Positions 18,701 to 26,358 are shown, numbered from the stretch's first letter. The stretch: 64,000 bases of DNA from Myxococcus xanthus (GCF_013116825.1 NZ_JABFNS010000017.1:1-64000), one strand, 5' to 3'. A program made the numbers and translations. The notes: generated from the letters alone by a model not told the origin.

Positions 18701-19160
18701 CGCGAACGCGGAGACCCGGCTGGGACGCCTGGACGCCGCGGCGCGGGCGCTCGAAACGCGGCGCAAGCTGTACCTGGATCAATTCGACCAGTTGGACCGC
18801 GACGAGGACATCCGCGCCGTGACGCTGGCGGAGCTGCGGCTGGCGGAGAACGCGGTGGACCAGCAGGACCCGGCACGGGCGACGCGCTGGCTGGGCGAGG
18901 CGTTGAAGCACTCCGACTCGCTGGTCGCGCGGACGCACGCGAACGTCGATCCAGGGCAACTGGACGTGCTCTGGTTCGCGGCACAGTTGAATGTGAAGGG
19001 CGACGGGGGCTTGCCCTTCGACGTGCCCCAGCGACTCGGCAAGGCGCGCCGCACCCTGCTCGAGCTGCGTGACCCGGCCTGGCGCTCGTACCTGGCGTGG
19101 TTCGACATCTACTCCGCGCTCGCGGCGCCCGCCGCCGAGGAGGCCCGTTCAGCCCCGTAG
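15714..19160 (+). CDS. Exported TolB-like beta-propeller protein with long TPR-type helical region
   Basis: The GTG start at 15714 is chosen because GGAGAG precedes it and a good signal peptide follows at once (RRRRGVVALVTLIAGSVWAQ); further upstream starts lie inside the lipoprotein gene. The mature protein of about 1125 residues begins with PD40/TolB-type propeller blades: TPDGNTLIFASNR, SPDGKHLLYISFR, SPDGRWLVYV and SRDGRYLYVVQFF. From about residue 380 on it is almost all helical, with TPR-like repeats (for example LAYEDFSAAEFYARHL and YNLAAGRFDRALTLYDREL). Such proteins act as periplasmic scaffolds. The partner is unknown, but coupling to the AsmA-like gene suggests an envelope assembly role. 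Confidence 0.8.
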   Translation: MLTRRRRGVVALVTLIAGSVWAQDDENDGGLRTPTRLTVGVGDQFLGQLTPDGNTLIFASNRSIATEIFTQDLERGRERRLFDEGADVTWPRISPDGKHLLYISFRDQAGGQLCVRELPTAKERRCLEGDANALQAEWMDTSHIALVSRTTIQGDLHLSRVELGGEWRVTPLLERNLTSPTLSPDGRWLVYVPIERSVRQVGPGFAARAAPHLEALRLDAPGAKPVPLSLDIPGQTGQPTFSRDGRYLYVVQFFTDSNADGVIDASDSGVLFRVPFATERDDAAEQAAAANPDQLTSASWNCQYPAPAATSLAATCSRAQSLDVYQMPLDGQVPSAWDARRLSGELRMVGRRADELLLYRHRLLLETRPRLRRLLMMRMSMLHLAYEDFSAAEFYARHLGSVSDPATAGLEEPLRALIDHRRAMKERERGRMVEELSVAEQKRMAALEPANARSPAAAVFQRVVRSELADDAGDFTRARKELEAAEIADTTPRAVLEAYHARADALYRKLDAREPLIEAGRRLSEHRIFPADDQLDFARAAVRALYRGRPYDEADAAMAQALTTAPAGSAYAYALELGRHINALRSERPPRAVREALIEFYRQQKDPLRRRVLVQDAVERAAGLGADGIMESLAMVYIDDTPPGSEERRRAERLFRRALMGRAYRRLARQRQDMARADFDLVTQRTGSLESAVEAMNLRLRAGVSPDVVEKEVTTTAPNMAKPLAHFVKAYVTARQLSKLEGDAHAQAVTSAVRELRAEWPALKNQRVVQALLGAIHHEDFLRNRNPAAAERANRHYMVALDLMRNNVRYRAMILGALGLLHTQVGNFHIALGYLEQRDKLPYVDNWAGLAVSMARAHALLHVDREADAAQAADKALAMVETTQRLSRFLPLALDRAALYNLAAGRFDRALTLYDRELPLVEARPQDEEGLRNRMVVRLARGAAALGAGQPQRTLEDLEQVERDLATPGVRSALKWAHSTPEHVLRSYRLIASGLRANAETRLGRLDAAARALETRRKLYLDQFDQLDRDEDIRAVTLAELRLAENAVDQQDPARATRWLGEALKHSDSLVARTHANVDPGQLDVLWFAAQLNVKGDGGLPFDVPQRLGKARRTLLELRDPAWRSYLAWFDIYSALAAPAAEEARSAP

Positions 19161-19203
19161 GCCGCGCCCCCCCGGGGCTCCCGGTGCTCCAAGGCGAGCG
19201 GGC

Positions 19204-20013
19204 TCAGGCGGGCAGCGCGCGTGACAGCGCCTGCCGTACCGCCGCGCGCACGGGCGCGGGGACATCATCCCCGGGGATGCGCCGACACAGGGACACCGTG
19301 CGCTTGAGCGCGTCACACGCGTCGCTGCAGCGGGAGCAGCGGGACAGATGCTCCTCCAGGCGCACACAGGCGGCCTGGTCCACCTCCTCCGCGGCGAACT
19401 CCGACAGCTCCTGCGCCAGCTCCGGACACCCCGCGCCCTGTCCGTGACCGCCCTCCCCCAGGAGGGTGGCGAGGTGCTCTCGCATCTGGATCCGCGCGCG
19501 GTGCAGCCGGCTCTTGAGCGCCCGCACCTCGATGCCCACCACGCTGGCCGCCTCCTCGGCCGTGAGCCCCTCCACGTCCCGGAGGATGAGCACCTCTCGA
19601 TGCGCCTCCGGCAGCGCGAGGATGGCCGCCTGCAACACCTCGCCCATCTGCCGCGCGTGGGAGACCATGTCCGGCGTCGCCTCCTCCGCCGCGACGCTCG
19701 TGGCCGCGGTCGAGTCGAGCGGCTGGAAGTCCTCGGGCGCGCCGACGCGGCGGCGGCGCAGGCGGAAGCAGTGCGTGCGGGCCACCTGGTACAACCAGGT
19801 GGACAGCGCCGCGTCCCCCCGGAACGCGTGGATGCCCCGGAAGGCGGAGAACAACGTCTCCTGGAGGACCTCCATGGCGTCCTCCTCGGAGCCGCACATG
19901 CGCAGGCCAAAGCGGTAGACCTGCTTCTCGTGGCGGGCGAGGACCTCGTCCAGGGCCTTGTCGTCGCCAGCGCGCGCGGCCTCCATCAACTGCTCATCGG
20001 TTCGCGTCGACAT
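19204..20013 (-). CDS. ECF sigma factor with fused C-terminal Cys-rich domain (CorE-like)
   Basis: The protein is 269 residues. Region 2 is at about 20-90 (DAMEVLQETLFSAFRGI, STWLYQVARTHCFRLRRRR) and region 4 at about 130-190 (LPEAHREVLILRDVEGLTAE, ALKSRLHRARIQM). After region 4 comes a ~75-residue tail with H-x3-C-x2-C in LEEHLSRCSRCSDAC and further Cys in GCPELA, QAACVRL and VSLCRR. A metal-binding module fused to the sigma factor is the CorE design of myxobacteria, where copper, zinc or cadmium switches activity without a separate anti-sigma. No anti-sigma gene is adjacent. It is the last gene of the minus-strand sulfur run, 84 bases after the porin. The metal or redox signal is not readable here. 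Confidence 0.85.
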   Translation of the reverse strand: MSTRTDEQLMEAARAGDDKALDEVLARHEKQVYRFGLRMCGSEEDAMEVLQETLFSAFRGIHAFRGDAALSTWLYQVARTHCFRLRRRRVGAPEDFQPLDSTAATSVAAEEATPDMVSHARQMGEVLQAAILALPEAHREVLILRDVEGLTAEEAASVVGIEVRALKSRLHRARIQMREHLATLLGEGGHGQGAGCPELAQELSEFAAEEVDQAACVRLEEHLSRCSRCSDACDALKRTVSLCRRIPGDDVPAPVRAAVRQALSRALPA

Positions 20014-20097
20014 CCGCCCTTCGCCTCCTCATCGGAAGAACGCCCAGCCACCAGGATGCCTTCCTGGATGGCGCCAGGAGGTTACATCGCGCAATAC

Positions 20098-21174
20098 CTA
20101 GCGTCGGTGCTGAAGTGACAGGCCGAGTTGACCTCCGGACGCGCCGTGCCCGGGAGGCCGCCAGCTCCCGCCCAGGGTGGCGCGAAGCGCCTGCCGGCGG
20201 AGATACCAGCTGAGCCCGGCATCCAGCCGCGCCCCGCCCGGGGCATCCGCCAGGGCGCCGCCCGAGACTCGCGCCACCAGCGCCCACGGCTCGAGCACCG
20301 TGCCCCCCGGCCCTGGCAGGTTGAGGCCCGCGCGGACGTGGGCGAGCAGCGCGTGTCCCCGGGGGGAGGCCACCTGGTGGAGCTCGGCCGAGAGCACCAG
20401 CGGGCGCAGGCGCAGGAGCGCGTCCACGCCCCAGGAGCGTGCGTCGCCCCCGGGCTCCGTGCTCCCTTGCAGGGCCAGGGTGAGGCCCGGACGAAGGCCG
20501 AAGTCATTCATAGGCAGGCTGAGGGAATACGTCTCCGCCTCGGGCGTGCCCAGGGTGAGCGCGGCGCGGGCCACGAGCAGGGGTGGTCGCCACGCCCCCT
20601 CCGGCCCGGGGCGGTACACCACCACGCCCGAATCATAGCGCAAGCTCCAGCCCTCACCGCGGAGCAGGCCCCCCACGTCCACTCCCGGTGCGCGCCCCGA
20701 CTCCGTCCCGGTGAGGTGCTCGCGCAGGGGGCCTTGCGTGATGGCCTTGTCCAGCGAGTCCACCTCGAAGCCACTGGTGAGGTTCTCCCGGCCCACCTGC
20801 GGACGGAACAGGCCCACGCTGAGCCAGGCGTGCTGGGGCAGCACGGTGAAGGTGACGCTGGCCTCGTGGAGGGCCAGCGGCGGCCCCTGAAGCGGACCGG
20901 GCAGGAGGACGAGCCGATCGAACGACACCTCCAGTCCGCCCCGCACCCACGGTGACCCGGTCAGGTGGAGGCCTACCCGCCCACGTCGCAGGCTCACGGC
21001 GGCGGCGCCCGGGTCGCTCAGCCCCTGGTCGATTCGGACCTGGAGCGCCTCCCTGATTTCCAGCCGCGGCCCCTCCTCCACCACCTCCTCTGCCCGGCCC
21101 GGCCGCGCCAGGCCGGTCAGGGCCACCAGGCAGAGGGACAGCACGGTCCGCGTCCCGCGCGTCGCGCGCTCCAT
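20098..21174 (-). CDS. Outer-membrane porin, phosphate-selective porin O/P-like
   Basis: The protein is 358 residues from ATG 21174 (a GTG at 21183 is the alternative). A basic N-terminus and signal peptide (VLSLCLVALTGLARPGRA) precede a protein made of amphipathic beta strands ending in QLGLSLQH-R-R. Segments such as LHEASVTFTV, WLSVGLFRPQVGRENLTSG and SWYLRRQALRATLGGSWRPP resemble the OprO/OprP group. It follows the DsrE gene after only 15 bases, so it likely belongs to the sulfur transcription unit and may let oxyanions through the outer membrane. The substrate is inference. Confidence 0.75.
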   Translation of the reverse strand: MERATRGTRTVLSLCLVALTGLARPGRAEEVVEEGPRLEIREALQVRIDQGLSDPGAAAVSLRRGRVGLHLTGSPWVRGGLEVSFDRLVLLPGPLQGPPLALHEASVTFTVLPQHAWLSVGLFRPQVGRENLTSGFEVDSLDKAITQGPLREHLTGTESGRAPGVDVGGLLRGEGWSLRYDSGVVVYRPGPEGAWRPPLLVARAALTLGTPEAETYSLSLPMNDFGLRPGLTLALQGSTEPGGDARSWGVDALLRLRPLVLSAELHQVASPRGHALLAHVRAGLNLPGPGGTVLEPWALVARVSGGALADAPGGARLDAGLSWYLRRQALRATLGGSWRPPGHGASGGQLGLSLQHRR

Positions 21175-21189
21175 GGGGGCCACGACTCG

Positions 21190-21651
21190 CTAGTAGCGGA
21201 TGACCTGGTAGCCCTCGGCCACCAGCCGCGACAGCTCCGCCACGCCGTCGTCCACCACGTCGGCCTGGGGCTGGAGCGCCTTCGGGTCAATGCCAAACTT
21301 CTTCAGCGCGGTGCCGCACGCCACCAGCCGCACGCCAGCGGCCTTCGCCGCCTGGGCCGCCTCGCGGACCTCCGCCGGAACGGCCTTCACCGTCGGGTCC
21401 AGCGCCACCACCGCGCGGCCGTAGGTGAGCCACACCACGTCCGAGAGGTAGCCCGACTCCTTGGCGTTCTTCACGTGACGGAGGGAGCTGGAGAGGGTGC
21501 CCAGGTCCTCCAGGCCCGTGGTGGCCACGAAGACGAGCTTGCCCTGGCGAGCGGGCACCTCCTTCTTCGCGGGCTGGGACGGCGGCGCGGCGAACGAGGC
21601 CAGGGGCGCGGTGACGAGCGAGATGACGAGCAACGACAGGATGCGATTCAT
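21190..21651 (-). CDS. Exported DsrE-family sulfur-relay protein
   Basis: The protein is 153 residues from ATG 21651, where a signal peptide begins (MNRILSLLVISLVTAPLASF, then AAPP). The mature domain matches the DsrE/DsrF fold: KLVFVATTGLEDLGTLSSSL, ESGYLSDVVWLTYGRAVVAL, VRLVACGTALKKFGID and a closing VAEGYQVIRY. The Cys in VACGTALKK sits where DsrE proteins carry their persulfide-bearing residue. A periplasmic location is unusual for a family mostly found in the cytoplasm. It lies between a YeiH-type exporter and the porin in one run of minus-strand genes, which fits trafficking of sulfane sulfur outside the inner membrane. Confidence 0.82.
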   Translation of the reverse strand: MNRILSLLVISLVTAPLASFAAPPSQPAKKEVPARQGKLVFVATTGLEDLGTLSSSLRHVKNAKESGYLSDVVWLTYGRAVVALDPTVKAVPAEVREAAQAAKAAGVRLVACGTALKKFGIDPKALQPQADVVDDGVAELSRLVAEGYQVIRY

Positions 21652-21694
21652 CTGGATGGACTCCGAAGTGGTTCGAGGAAGACGGGTTCGAGGA

Positions 21695-22771
21695 CTACTG
21701 GATGGACAGCACATGGATGAGCCCCCAGGCGGCCAGCGCCAGGGCGGCGAAGCCAACGAGGCCCGCGTAGACGACCCGCATGCCCGCGCGGCGGACCATG
21801 CTCAGGTGGGTGCCAAGCCCCATGGCCGCCATGGCCATCACCATGAGGAAGACGCTGGCGGTGGAGAGCCACGCCTTGGCGGCGGCGGGCACCACGCCCA
21901 CCGTGCCCAGCACGCCCACCGCGAGGAAGCCGATGACGAACCACGGGATGGGCGGCTCCTTCAGCGAGTAGCGCACCTGCCCGCCCGCGCCGGAGACCAG
22001 CCCCAGCACCACGAGCGCGGGGGCCAGCAGCACCACGCGGGTGAGCTTGACCAGCGTGCCCAGGTCCCCGGCGGAGGTGCCCCAGGTGAAGGCCGCGGCC
22101 ATGACCTGCGCCACCTCATGCAACGTGGCGCCCGACAGGATGGCGAGCTGCGCGGTGCTCAGCCCCAGCAGCGGCCCCACGAAGACGTAGAAGAGGACGC
22201 CCACCGTGCCCAGGATTCCGCACAGCCCCACCGCCAGCGTGGTGTCCTCCTCCTCCGCGCGGGTGACGGAGCTGGCGGCCACCACCGCGCTGGCGCCACA
22301 GATGGAAGTCCCCACCGCCAGCAGCGTGCCCAGCTTCTCCGGCACGCCGAAGCGCTTCGTCACCCAGCGGATGCCCAGAATGCCGCCGACGATGACGGCC
22401 AGGGCCAGCAGCAGCACGCGTGGGCCCACCTTCGCCACCAACCCGAAGTCGAGCCGCGCGCCCATCAGCACGATGCCCAACCGCAGCACCGTGCGCGCCG
22501 AGTAGCGCGTGCCCTCCATCAGGCTGGGCGCCAGCCCCAGGGCCGTGCGCAGTGAGATGCCAATCAGCAGGGCCACCGTGAGGGGCCCCACCACCTTGAG
22601 GCCGGGGAGCGTGGCCAGCCCGTAGCTGACCACCGCCAGTGATGCGGCGAGCCCGAGCCCCGGCAGTCGCCGGCGCCAGGGGCCCCCAGGCGGAGGCGCG
22701 GAGGAAGTCGAGTTGGAAGCGGCGAGAGGTGCGGTCATTTCGGGGGGACGGTGGGGGGAAGTCGCGCTCAC
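21695..22771 (-). CDS. YeiH/UPF0324 family membrane protein, putative sulfate exporter
   Basis: The protein is 358 residues. A Pro/Ser-rich cytoplasmic start (about 30 residues) is followed by around ten membrane helices. Family blocks include LKVVGPLTVALLIGISLRTA, VLRLGIVLMGARLDF, AVGTSICGASAVVA and SGATLHEVAQVMAAA. The family is annotated as a putative sulfate exporter; direct biochemistry is thin. Its start overlaps the stop of the SoxB-like gene by ATGA, so both are translated together. Export of oxidised sulfur made in the cytoplasm would fit the neighbours. Confidence 0.87.
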   Translation of the reverse strand: MSATSPHRPPEMTAPLAASNSTSSAPPPGGPWRRRLPGLGLAASLAVVSYGLATLPGLKVVGPLTVALLIGISLRTALGLAPSLMEGTRYSARTVLRLGIVLMGARLDFGLVAKVGPRVLLLALAVIVGGILGIRWVTKRFGVPEKLGTLLAVGTSICGASAVVAASSVTRAEEEDTTLAVGLCGILGTVGVLFYVFVGPLLGLSTAQLAILSGATLHEVAQVMAAAFTWGTSAGDLGTLVKLTRVVLLAPALVVLGLVSGAGGQVRYSLKEPPIPWFVIGFLAVGVLGTVGVVPAAAKAWLSTASVFLMVMAMAAMGLGTHLSMVRRAGMRVVYAGLVGFAALALAAWGLIHVLSIQ

Positions 22772-24369
22772 GGTTGAACCTGCTGGGTGCGGAGCACGGC
22801 CGGCAGGTCCTCGCCCACCGCGCGGCCCTCCAGAGACGCACTCAGTCGCGGCTTGCCGGCGAGGAAGCGGCGCACGGCCTCGTGCGCGTCCACGTCGAGC
22901 ACCCGCGGGTCCTGGACGCCGGGGATACGGCAGAGCATGTCCGGCGAGTCCCCTTCCCGCTCACAGGCCGTCACGGTGTAGAGGCGCTCGTCCACCACCG
23001 GCTCGCCAGCGACCTCCAGGGAGAGGAGGCGCTGCCCCTTGGGGGCCTCCGAGCGGAAGCGCACCGTCATCCCCGAGGGGCGCGGCAGCCACCCGCCGAA
23101 GCGCTTCTCCGGGTCCTTCGCGAAGACGTTCTCCAGCTCCTGCTCCCAGAAGGCGCGAAGCTGACGGCCACTCACCTTGCCCGTCTTCAGCTTGTTGGTG
23201 ATGGGAAAGAAGTTCCACAGGTCCGCCTCGCGCACGGGCCCGGGCAGCAGCGGCGTGCCGAAGCGGAAGCCGTTGGAGAGGCCAATCTCCGTCCCGCCAG
23301 CGGCGCGGATGGCGTCAGCCAGCACGTTGTCCAGCGGGTTCTCCACCACCGCATAGCGCGCGAGCGTCACGTCGGTGTGCCCCACCGGCGAGGACAGCTG
23401 TTCGTCATAAGGCGCGAGCGCGGCGTCCACGAGCCGCGCCATCTCCGGGTCTTCGGGGAAGCGCGACGCGGTCAGCTCGATGAGCTCCCAGCGGCGGTCC
23501 ACCACCTTCCCGTCCTCCAGCCACAAGTCCAACCGGCCGAGGAAGGAGCCGAAGGCGCCGGGCTCCACCACCCAGCTTCCAGCCTGCTCGATGGGGACAT
23601 AGGTGCGCTCATGCGTGTCACTGGACAGATGGGCGTCCACGCCAGACACCCGGGCGGCGATGCCCACGGCCTTGGCGAGCCCTACGTGCGACATCAAGAG
23701 CACCACCTGGGCGCCCTCGCGCTCGCGCACCTCGCGCACCAGCTCCGGCAGCGCCTCCGGGCCGTCGTAGCGCAGCCCCTTGCTGTACCCCGGGGGCTGA
23801 CGGCGCGGGACGTCCGGGTCGGTGAAGCCCACCACGGCCACCTTCACCCCGCCCACCTCCTTCACCAGGTACGGCGGGAAGAGCCGTTCACCGCTGGCCG
23901 CATCACGCAGGTTGGCAGCGAAGAGCGGGTGCTTCAGCTCACGGGCGCGCTGGCGCAGCACCGCGGGGCCGTACACCACCTCCCAGTTGCCGGGCACCGC
24001 GCCGTCCAGGCCGAGCGCATTGAGCGGTTCGATGAGGGCGCCGCCCTCGGTGAGGGCAGCCGCGCCCGAGCCTTGAATCGTGTCGCCGGCGTCGAGCACC
24101 AGCACGTCACCGCCGCGCTCGGCCCGGATCTGTTGGATGGCGGCGGCGACGCGGGCGAAGCCACCCGCCATCTCGATGCGCTCCTTCCCATCGCGCCAGA
24201 AGAGTTCCGGGTGGGCGCGCATCTGCGCATGCAGGTCCGCCACGTAGAGGACGGTGAGCTGCTGACGCTGGGGCGTCGGAGCGCTGGCGGTGGCCGGCGG
24301 CCGGGGTGAAGCACAGCCGGAGGCCAGGACGAGCAGCGCGCCGAGCGCGGATAGGAGACGGGACATCAT
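22768..24369 (-). CDS. SoxB-like 5'-nucleotidase-family lipoprotein (possible thiosulfohydrolase)
   Basis: The protein is 533 residues from ATG 24369, chosen for its AAGGTG ribosome site and a clean lipoprotein signal (SRLLSALGALLVLASGC). The N-terminal metallophosphoesterase half has VADLHAQM and VLDAGDTIQGSG. It then has VPGNWEVVYG, with Trp where nucleotidases have the His of GNH(E/D), as in SoxB. Next come NLRDAASGERLFPPYLVKEV and MSHVGLAKAV, followed by SSDTHER in place of GHTH. The C-terminal half is the 5'-nucleotidase domain (NPLDNVLADAIR, GLSNGFRFG). The SoxB-like features and the sulfur gene context argue for a sulfur substrate, but nucleotide hydrolysis is not excluded. It is anchored in the envelope. 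Confidence 0.8.
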   Translation of the reverse strand: MMSRLLSALGALLVLASGCASPRPPATASAPTPQRQQLTVLYVADLHAQMRAHPELFWRDGKERIEMAGGFARVAAAIQQIRAERGGDVLVLDAGDTIQGSGAAALTEGGALIEPLNALGLDGAVPGNWEVVYGPAVLRQRARELKHPLFAANLRDAASGERLFPPYLVKEVGGVKVAVVGFTDPDVPRRQPPGYSKGLRYDGPEALPELVREVREREGAQVVLLMSHVGLAKAVGIAARVSGVDAHLSSDTHERTYVPIEQAGSWVVEPGAFGSFLGRLDLWLEDGKVVDRRWELIELTASRFPEDPEMARLVDAALAPYDEQLSSPVGHTDVTLARYAVVENPLDNVLADAIRAAGGTEIGLSNGFRFGTPLLPGPVREADLWNFFPITNKLKTGKVSGRQLRAFWEQELENVFAKDPEKRFGGWLPRPSGMTVRFRSEAPKGQRLLSLEVAGEPVVDERLYTVTACEREGDSPDMLCRIPGVQDPRVLDVDAHEAVRRFLAGKPRLSASLEGRAVGEDLPAVLRTQQVQP

Positions 24370-24465
24370 GGAGCACCTTGCGAGGGGTGAATGAGACAGC
24401 GGAGATGACACGAGGTACGCCGCGCGAAGTTCCCGGACGGCGGCTCACCTCGAACACCTCGCGCA

Positions 24466-24822
24466 TCACCTCCACGTCGACATGGAGCCGAGATTGAAGA
24501 CGTCCTGGAACCCCTGCTCCTTCAACAGGCGCTCGGCACGGCCGCTGCGCGCGCCACTGCGGCAGTAGACCACCAGGGGCGTCTGCTGCGAGCCAAGCTC
24601 TCCGAACCGCCGTGCCAGTTCATCCACCGGGATGTTCACCGCGCCAGGAATGTGACCGGCGGCGAACTCCTCGGGCGTGCGGACATCCACCAACGTGGCG
24701 CCCGCCTCCACCCTGCGGCGGGCCTCGGCCCCCGCCGCGGCGTCACCTGGACGCGAGCGCGTACAAGCGGTGAAGACGAGACCCATGAACACGACGGCGA
24801 TGACGACGAAAATGACCTTCAT
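24466..24822 (-). CDS. Membrane-anchored single-domain rhodanese
   Basis: The protein is 118 residues from ATG 24822. A hydrophobic N-terminus (VIFVVIAVVFMGLVFTAC) is either an uncleaved anchor or a lipoprotein signal ending at Cys. The rhodanese domain has VDVRTPEEFAAGHIPGAVNI, the active-site loop VVYCRSGARSGRAERLL with catalytic Cys, and a closing GFQDVFNLGSM. It moves sulfane sulfur from thiosulfate or persulfides to a thiol, here on the outer face of the inner membrane. It lies 97 bases upstream of the SoxB-like gene; a 21-base near-perfect palindrome sits 20 bases before its start codon. Confidence 0.88.
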   Translation of the reverse strand: MKVIFVVIAVVFMGLVFTACTRSRPGDAAAGAEARRRVEAGATLVDVRTPEEFAAGHIPGAVNIPVDELARRFGELGSQQTPLVVYCRSGARSGRAERLLKEQGFQDVFNLGSMSTWR

Positions 24823-24841
24823 GGCGCGGCTCCAAGCGACA

Positions 24842-24862
24842 CCGGGGGCCACTGGCCCCCGG
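24842..24862. promoter_or_regulatory. 10-bp inverted repeat ahead of the anchored rhodanese
   Basis: The arms CCGGGGGCCA and TGGCCCCCGG are perfectly complementary with a single base between them, 20 bases upstream of the rhodanese ATG on the minus strand. This could be an operator, or a leader hairpin (8-bp stem, 5-base loop) that separates the rhodanese group from the sigma/anti-sigma genes. No T-tract follows on either side. Confidence 0.45.
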
Positions 24863-25034
24863 GAAGTGCGTACAGCCTGGTGAGAGCCGTGGCGACGGCC
24901 AGAGGATTCACCGCCTGCCCCGCCCGGCCGCCCGGCCGCGACAAGGGCACGCAGGCGCGCGCACTCCCGGCGCCCCCAACAGCCGGCGGGGACGGTCCCG
25001 CCGCCGCTTCCGGAAGGGCCCCGCCCCAGCCGCC

Positions 25035-25796
25035 TCAGGGAGAGAGGCGGGCCAGCGCGGCCAGGAGCACCGCGGGCTCCAGTTCGGAGACGGCCAGCGC
25101 GGCCCGCTCGCCCACACCGGGCAGCACGCAGATGCGCTCGCCCACGGGCCCTTGCGTGCACCGAGGCCCGTCACCAGCGAAGCGGGCCGCCTCCTGCGCC
25201 GCCGCCGAGCCCGGCAGGGGGAGGAAGAGCGTCATCGCCTTGCCCCCCTCGTGCCGATACAGCAACGAGGCGGAGAGCTTTCCATGCAACCGGCAGCGAC
25301 GGGCCCCCAGCAGCGTCGCGCCTGGCACCACCGGCACATCCACCGGATAGCCCACCTCCTGCTCCACCCACGCCTTCACCTCGGCCGGGTCGGAGGACTC
25401 GAACTCACAGGGGGCGATCCGGGAGAAGGCCTTGAGGTGGTGCCGCTCGAGGTCCATCGCCAGCGCCTCGTTCATGCCGCTGGGCCATGACGTCCAGAGG
25501 ACTCCCACCGACGCGAGCACCGCGGCCACGCCCGCCGCCAGCCTCCGCGTGGGGAAGAGCCTCCGGGGGCGCGGCGCCAACCGCGTGACACGCTCCGCCA
25601 GCTCGGGCGGCACTCGCGGCTCCGCGGCGCCCTCCGCCCTGAGCGCCTGCCGCAGCGAGGCATAGCGGGCAGCCTCCCGGGCACAGCCCGGGCATCGGGG
25701 CAGGTGGTGCGCCACCGCCTGCTGCTCATGCGCCTGGACCTCACCGTCGAACCACGCGGAGAGACGCTCCTGCCACTGGGGGCTACAGGCTTCCAT
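25035..25796 (-). CDS. Zinc-finger anti-sigma factor, single-pass membrane protein
   Basis: The protein is 253 residues. The N-terminal zf-HC2 (ZAS) domain has the H-x3-C-x2-C core in HHLPRCPGCAREAARY, one membrane helix is at about residues 84-105 (LAAGVAAVLASVGVLWTSW), and the ~145-residue extracytoplasmic part contains four cysteines (IAPCEFE, ARRCRLH, PRCTQG, ICVLPG). The paired Cys could sense redox or sulfur species outside the membrane. It overlaps the upstream ECF sigma gene by 14 bases, the usual coupling of an ECF sigma and its inhibitor. The cytoplasmic ZAS domain should hold that sigma factor until a signal arrives. Confidence 0.87.
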   Translation of the reverse strand: MEACSPQWQERLSAWFDGEVQAHEQQAVAHHLPRCPGCAREAARYASLRQALRAEGAAEPRVPPELAERVTRLAPRPRRLFPTRRLAAGVAAVLASVGVLWTSWPSGMNEALAMDLERHHLKAFSRIAPCEFESSDPAEVKAWVEQEVGYPVDVPVVPGATLLGARRCRLHGKLSASLLYRHEGGKAMTLFLPLPGSAAAQEAARFAGDGPRCTQGPVGERICVLPGVGERAALAVSELEPAVLLAALARLSP

Positions 25797-26310
25797 GGAC
25801 CTTCTCCTTCTCGAGGAAGTCGAGCATCGCCAGCCGCGCCCTCGCCAGCCGCGAGCGCACGGTGCCCACCGGGCAGCCCTGCACCTGAGCGATCTCCTCG
25901 TAGCTCAGCTCCTCGACTTCCCGCAGCCACAACGTGTCGCGCCACTCCGGCGCCAGGGAGTCGAGCGCCGCCTGCATCCCCGCACTCAAGGTGCGGGCAT
26001 GCAGCTCCGCCTCCAGGTCCGCGGACGGCTCCGGAGGCAGCGCCCGGCCCAGCCCCCCCTCCAGCACCTCCAGGTGAGGCCGTAGCCCCCGGCGGGAGTT
26101 GAGGAACACGGTGCGCTGTACGGCGAGCAGCCAGGCCTTGAGGCGCTCGGTCTCCCGCAGCGCGCCGCGCTGCTCCAGGGCGCGCGCCAGCGTCTCCTGT
26201 ACCAGGTCATCCGCCTCCGCGGCGCTGCCCGTCAACCGACGCCCCACCCGCCTCAAGACGGGCAGGTGCTCCAGGGCACGTTCAATGAAGGCGCGGGCGC
26301 TCACGGTCAT
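25783..26310 (-). CDS. ECF sigma factor paired with membrane anti-sigma
   Basis: The protein is 175 residues. Region 2 covers ~20-85 (AAEADDLVQETLARALEQR, RLKAWLLAVQRTVFLNSRR) and region 4 covers ~110-165 (LAPEWRDTLWLREVEELSYE, CPVGTVRSRLARARLAML). It is a short, standard ECF protein without extra domains. It starts 48 bases after the stop of the thiosulfate-transporter-like half gene and overlaps its anti-sigma by 14 bases, so it may be read through from the transporter promoter as well as from its own. Its regulon probably includes the surrounding sulfur genes; that is inference from position. Confidence 0.88.
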   Translation of the reverse strand: MTVSARAFIERALEHLPVLRRVGRRLTGSAAEADDLVQETLARALEQRGALRETERLKAWLLAVQRTVFLNSRRGLRPHLEVLEGGLGRALPPEPSADLEAELHARTLSAGMQAALDSLAPEWRDTLWLREVEELSYEEIAQVQGCPVGTVRSRLARARLAMLDFLEKEKVHGSL

Positions 26311-26358
26311 GAGGACACAATTTGGCGGGTGGAAGGTTCCCGGTGACGGACACGGGGC

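Noticed and set aside
22639-24309. A 556-residue plus-strand open frame
   Set aside because: It is antisense to the SoxB-like and YeiH genes, with no recognisable features.
26311-26341. A GGGAAC element upstream of the ECF sigma gene as an autoregulated ECF promoter
   Set aside because: With normal spacing the transcript would start at or inside the start codon, and no good -10 follows.
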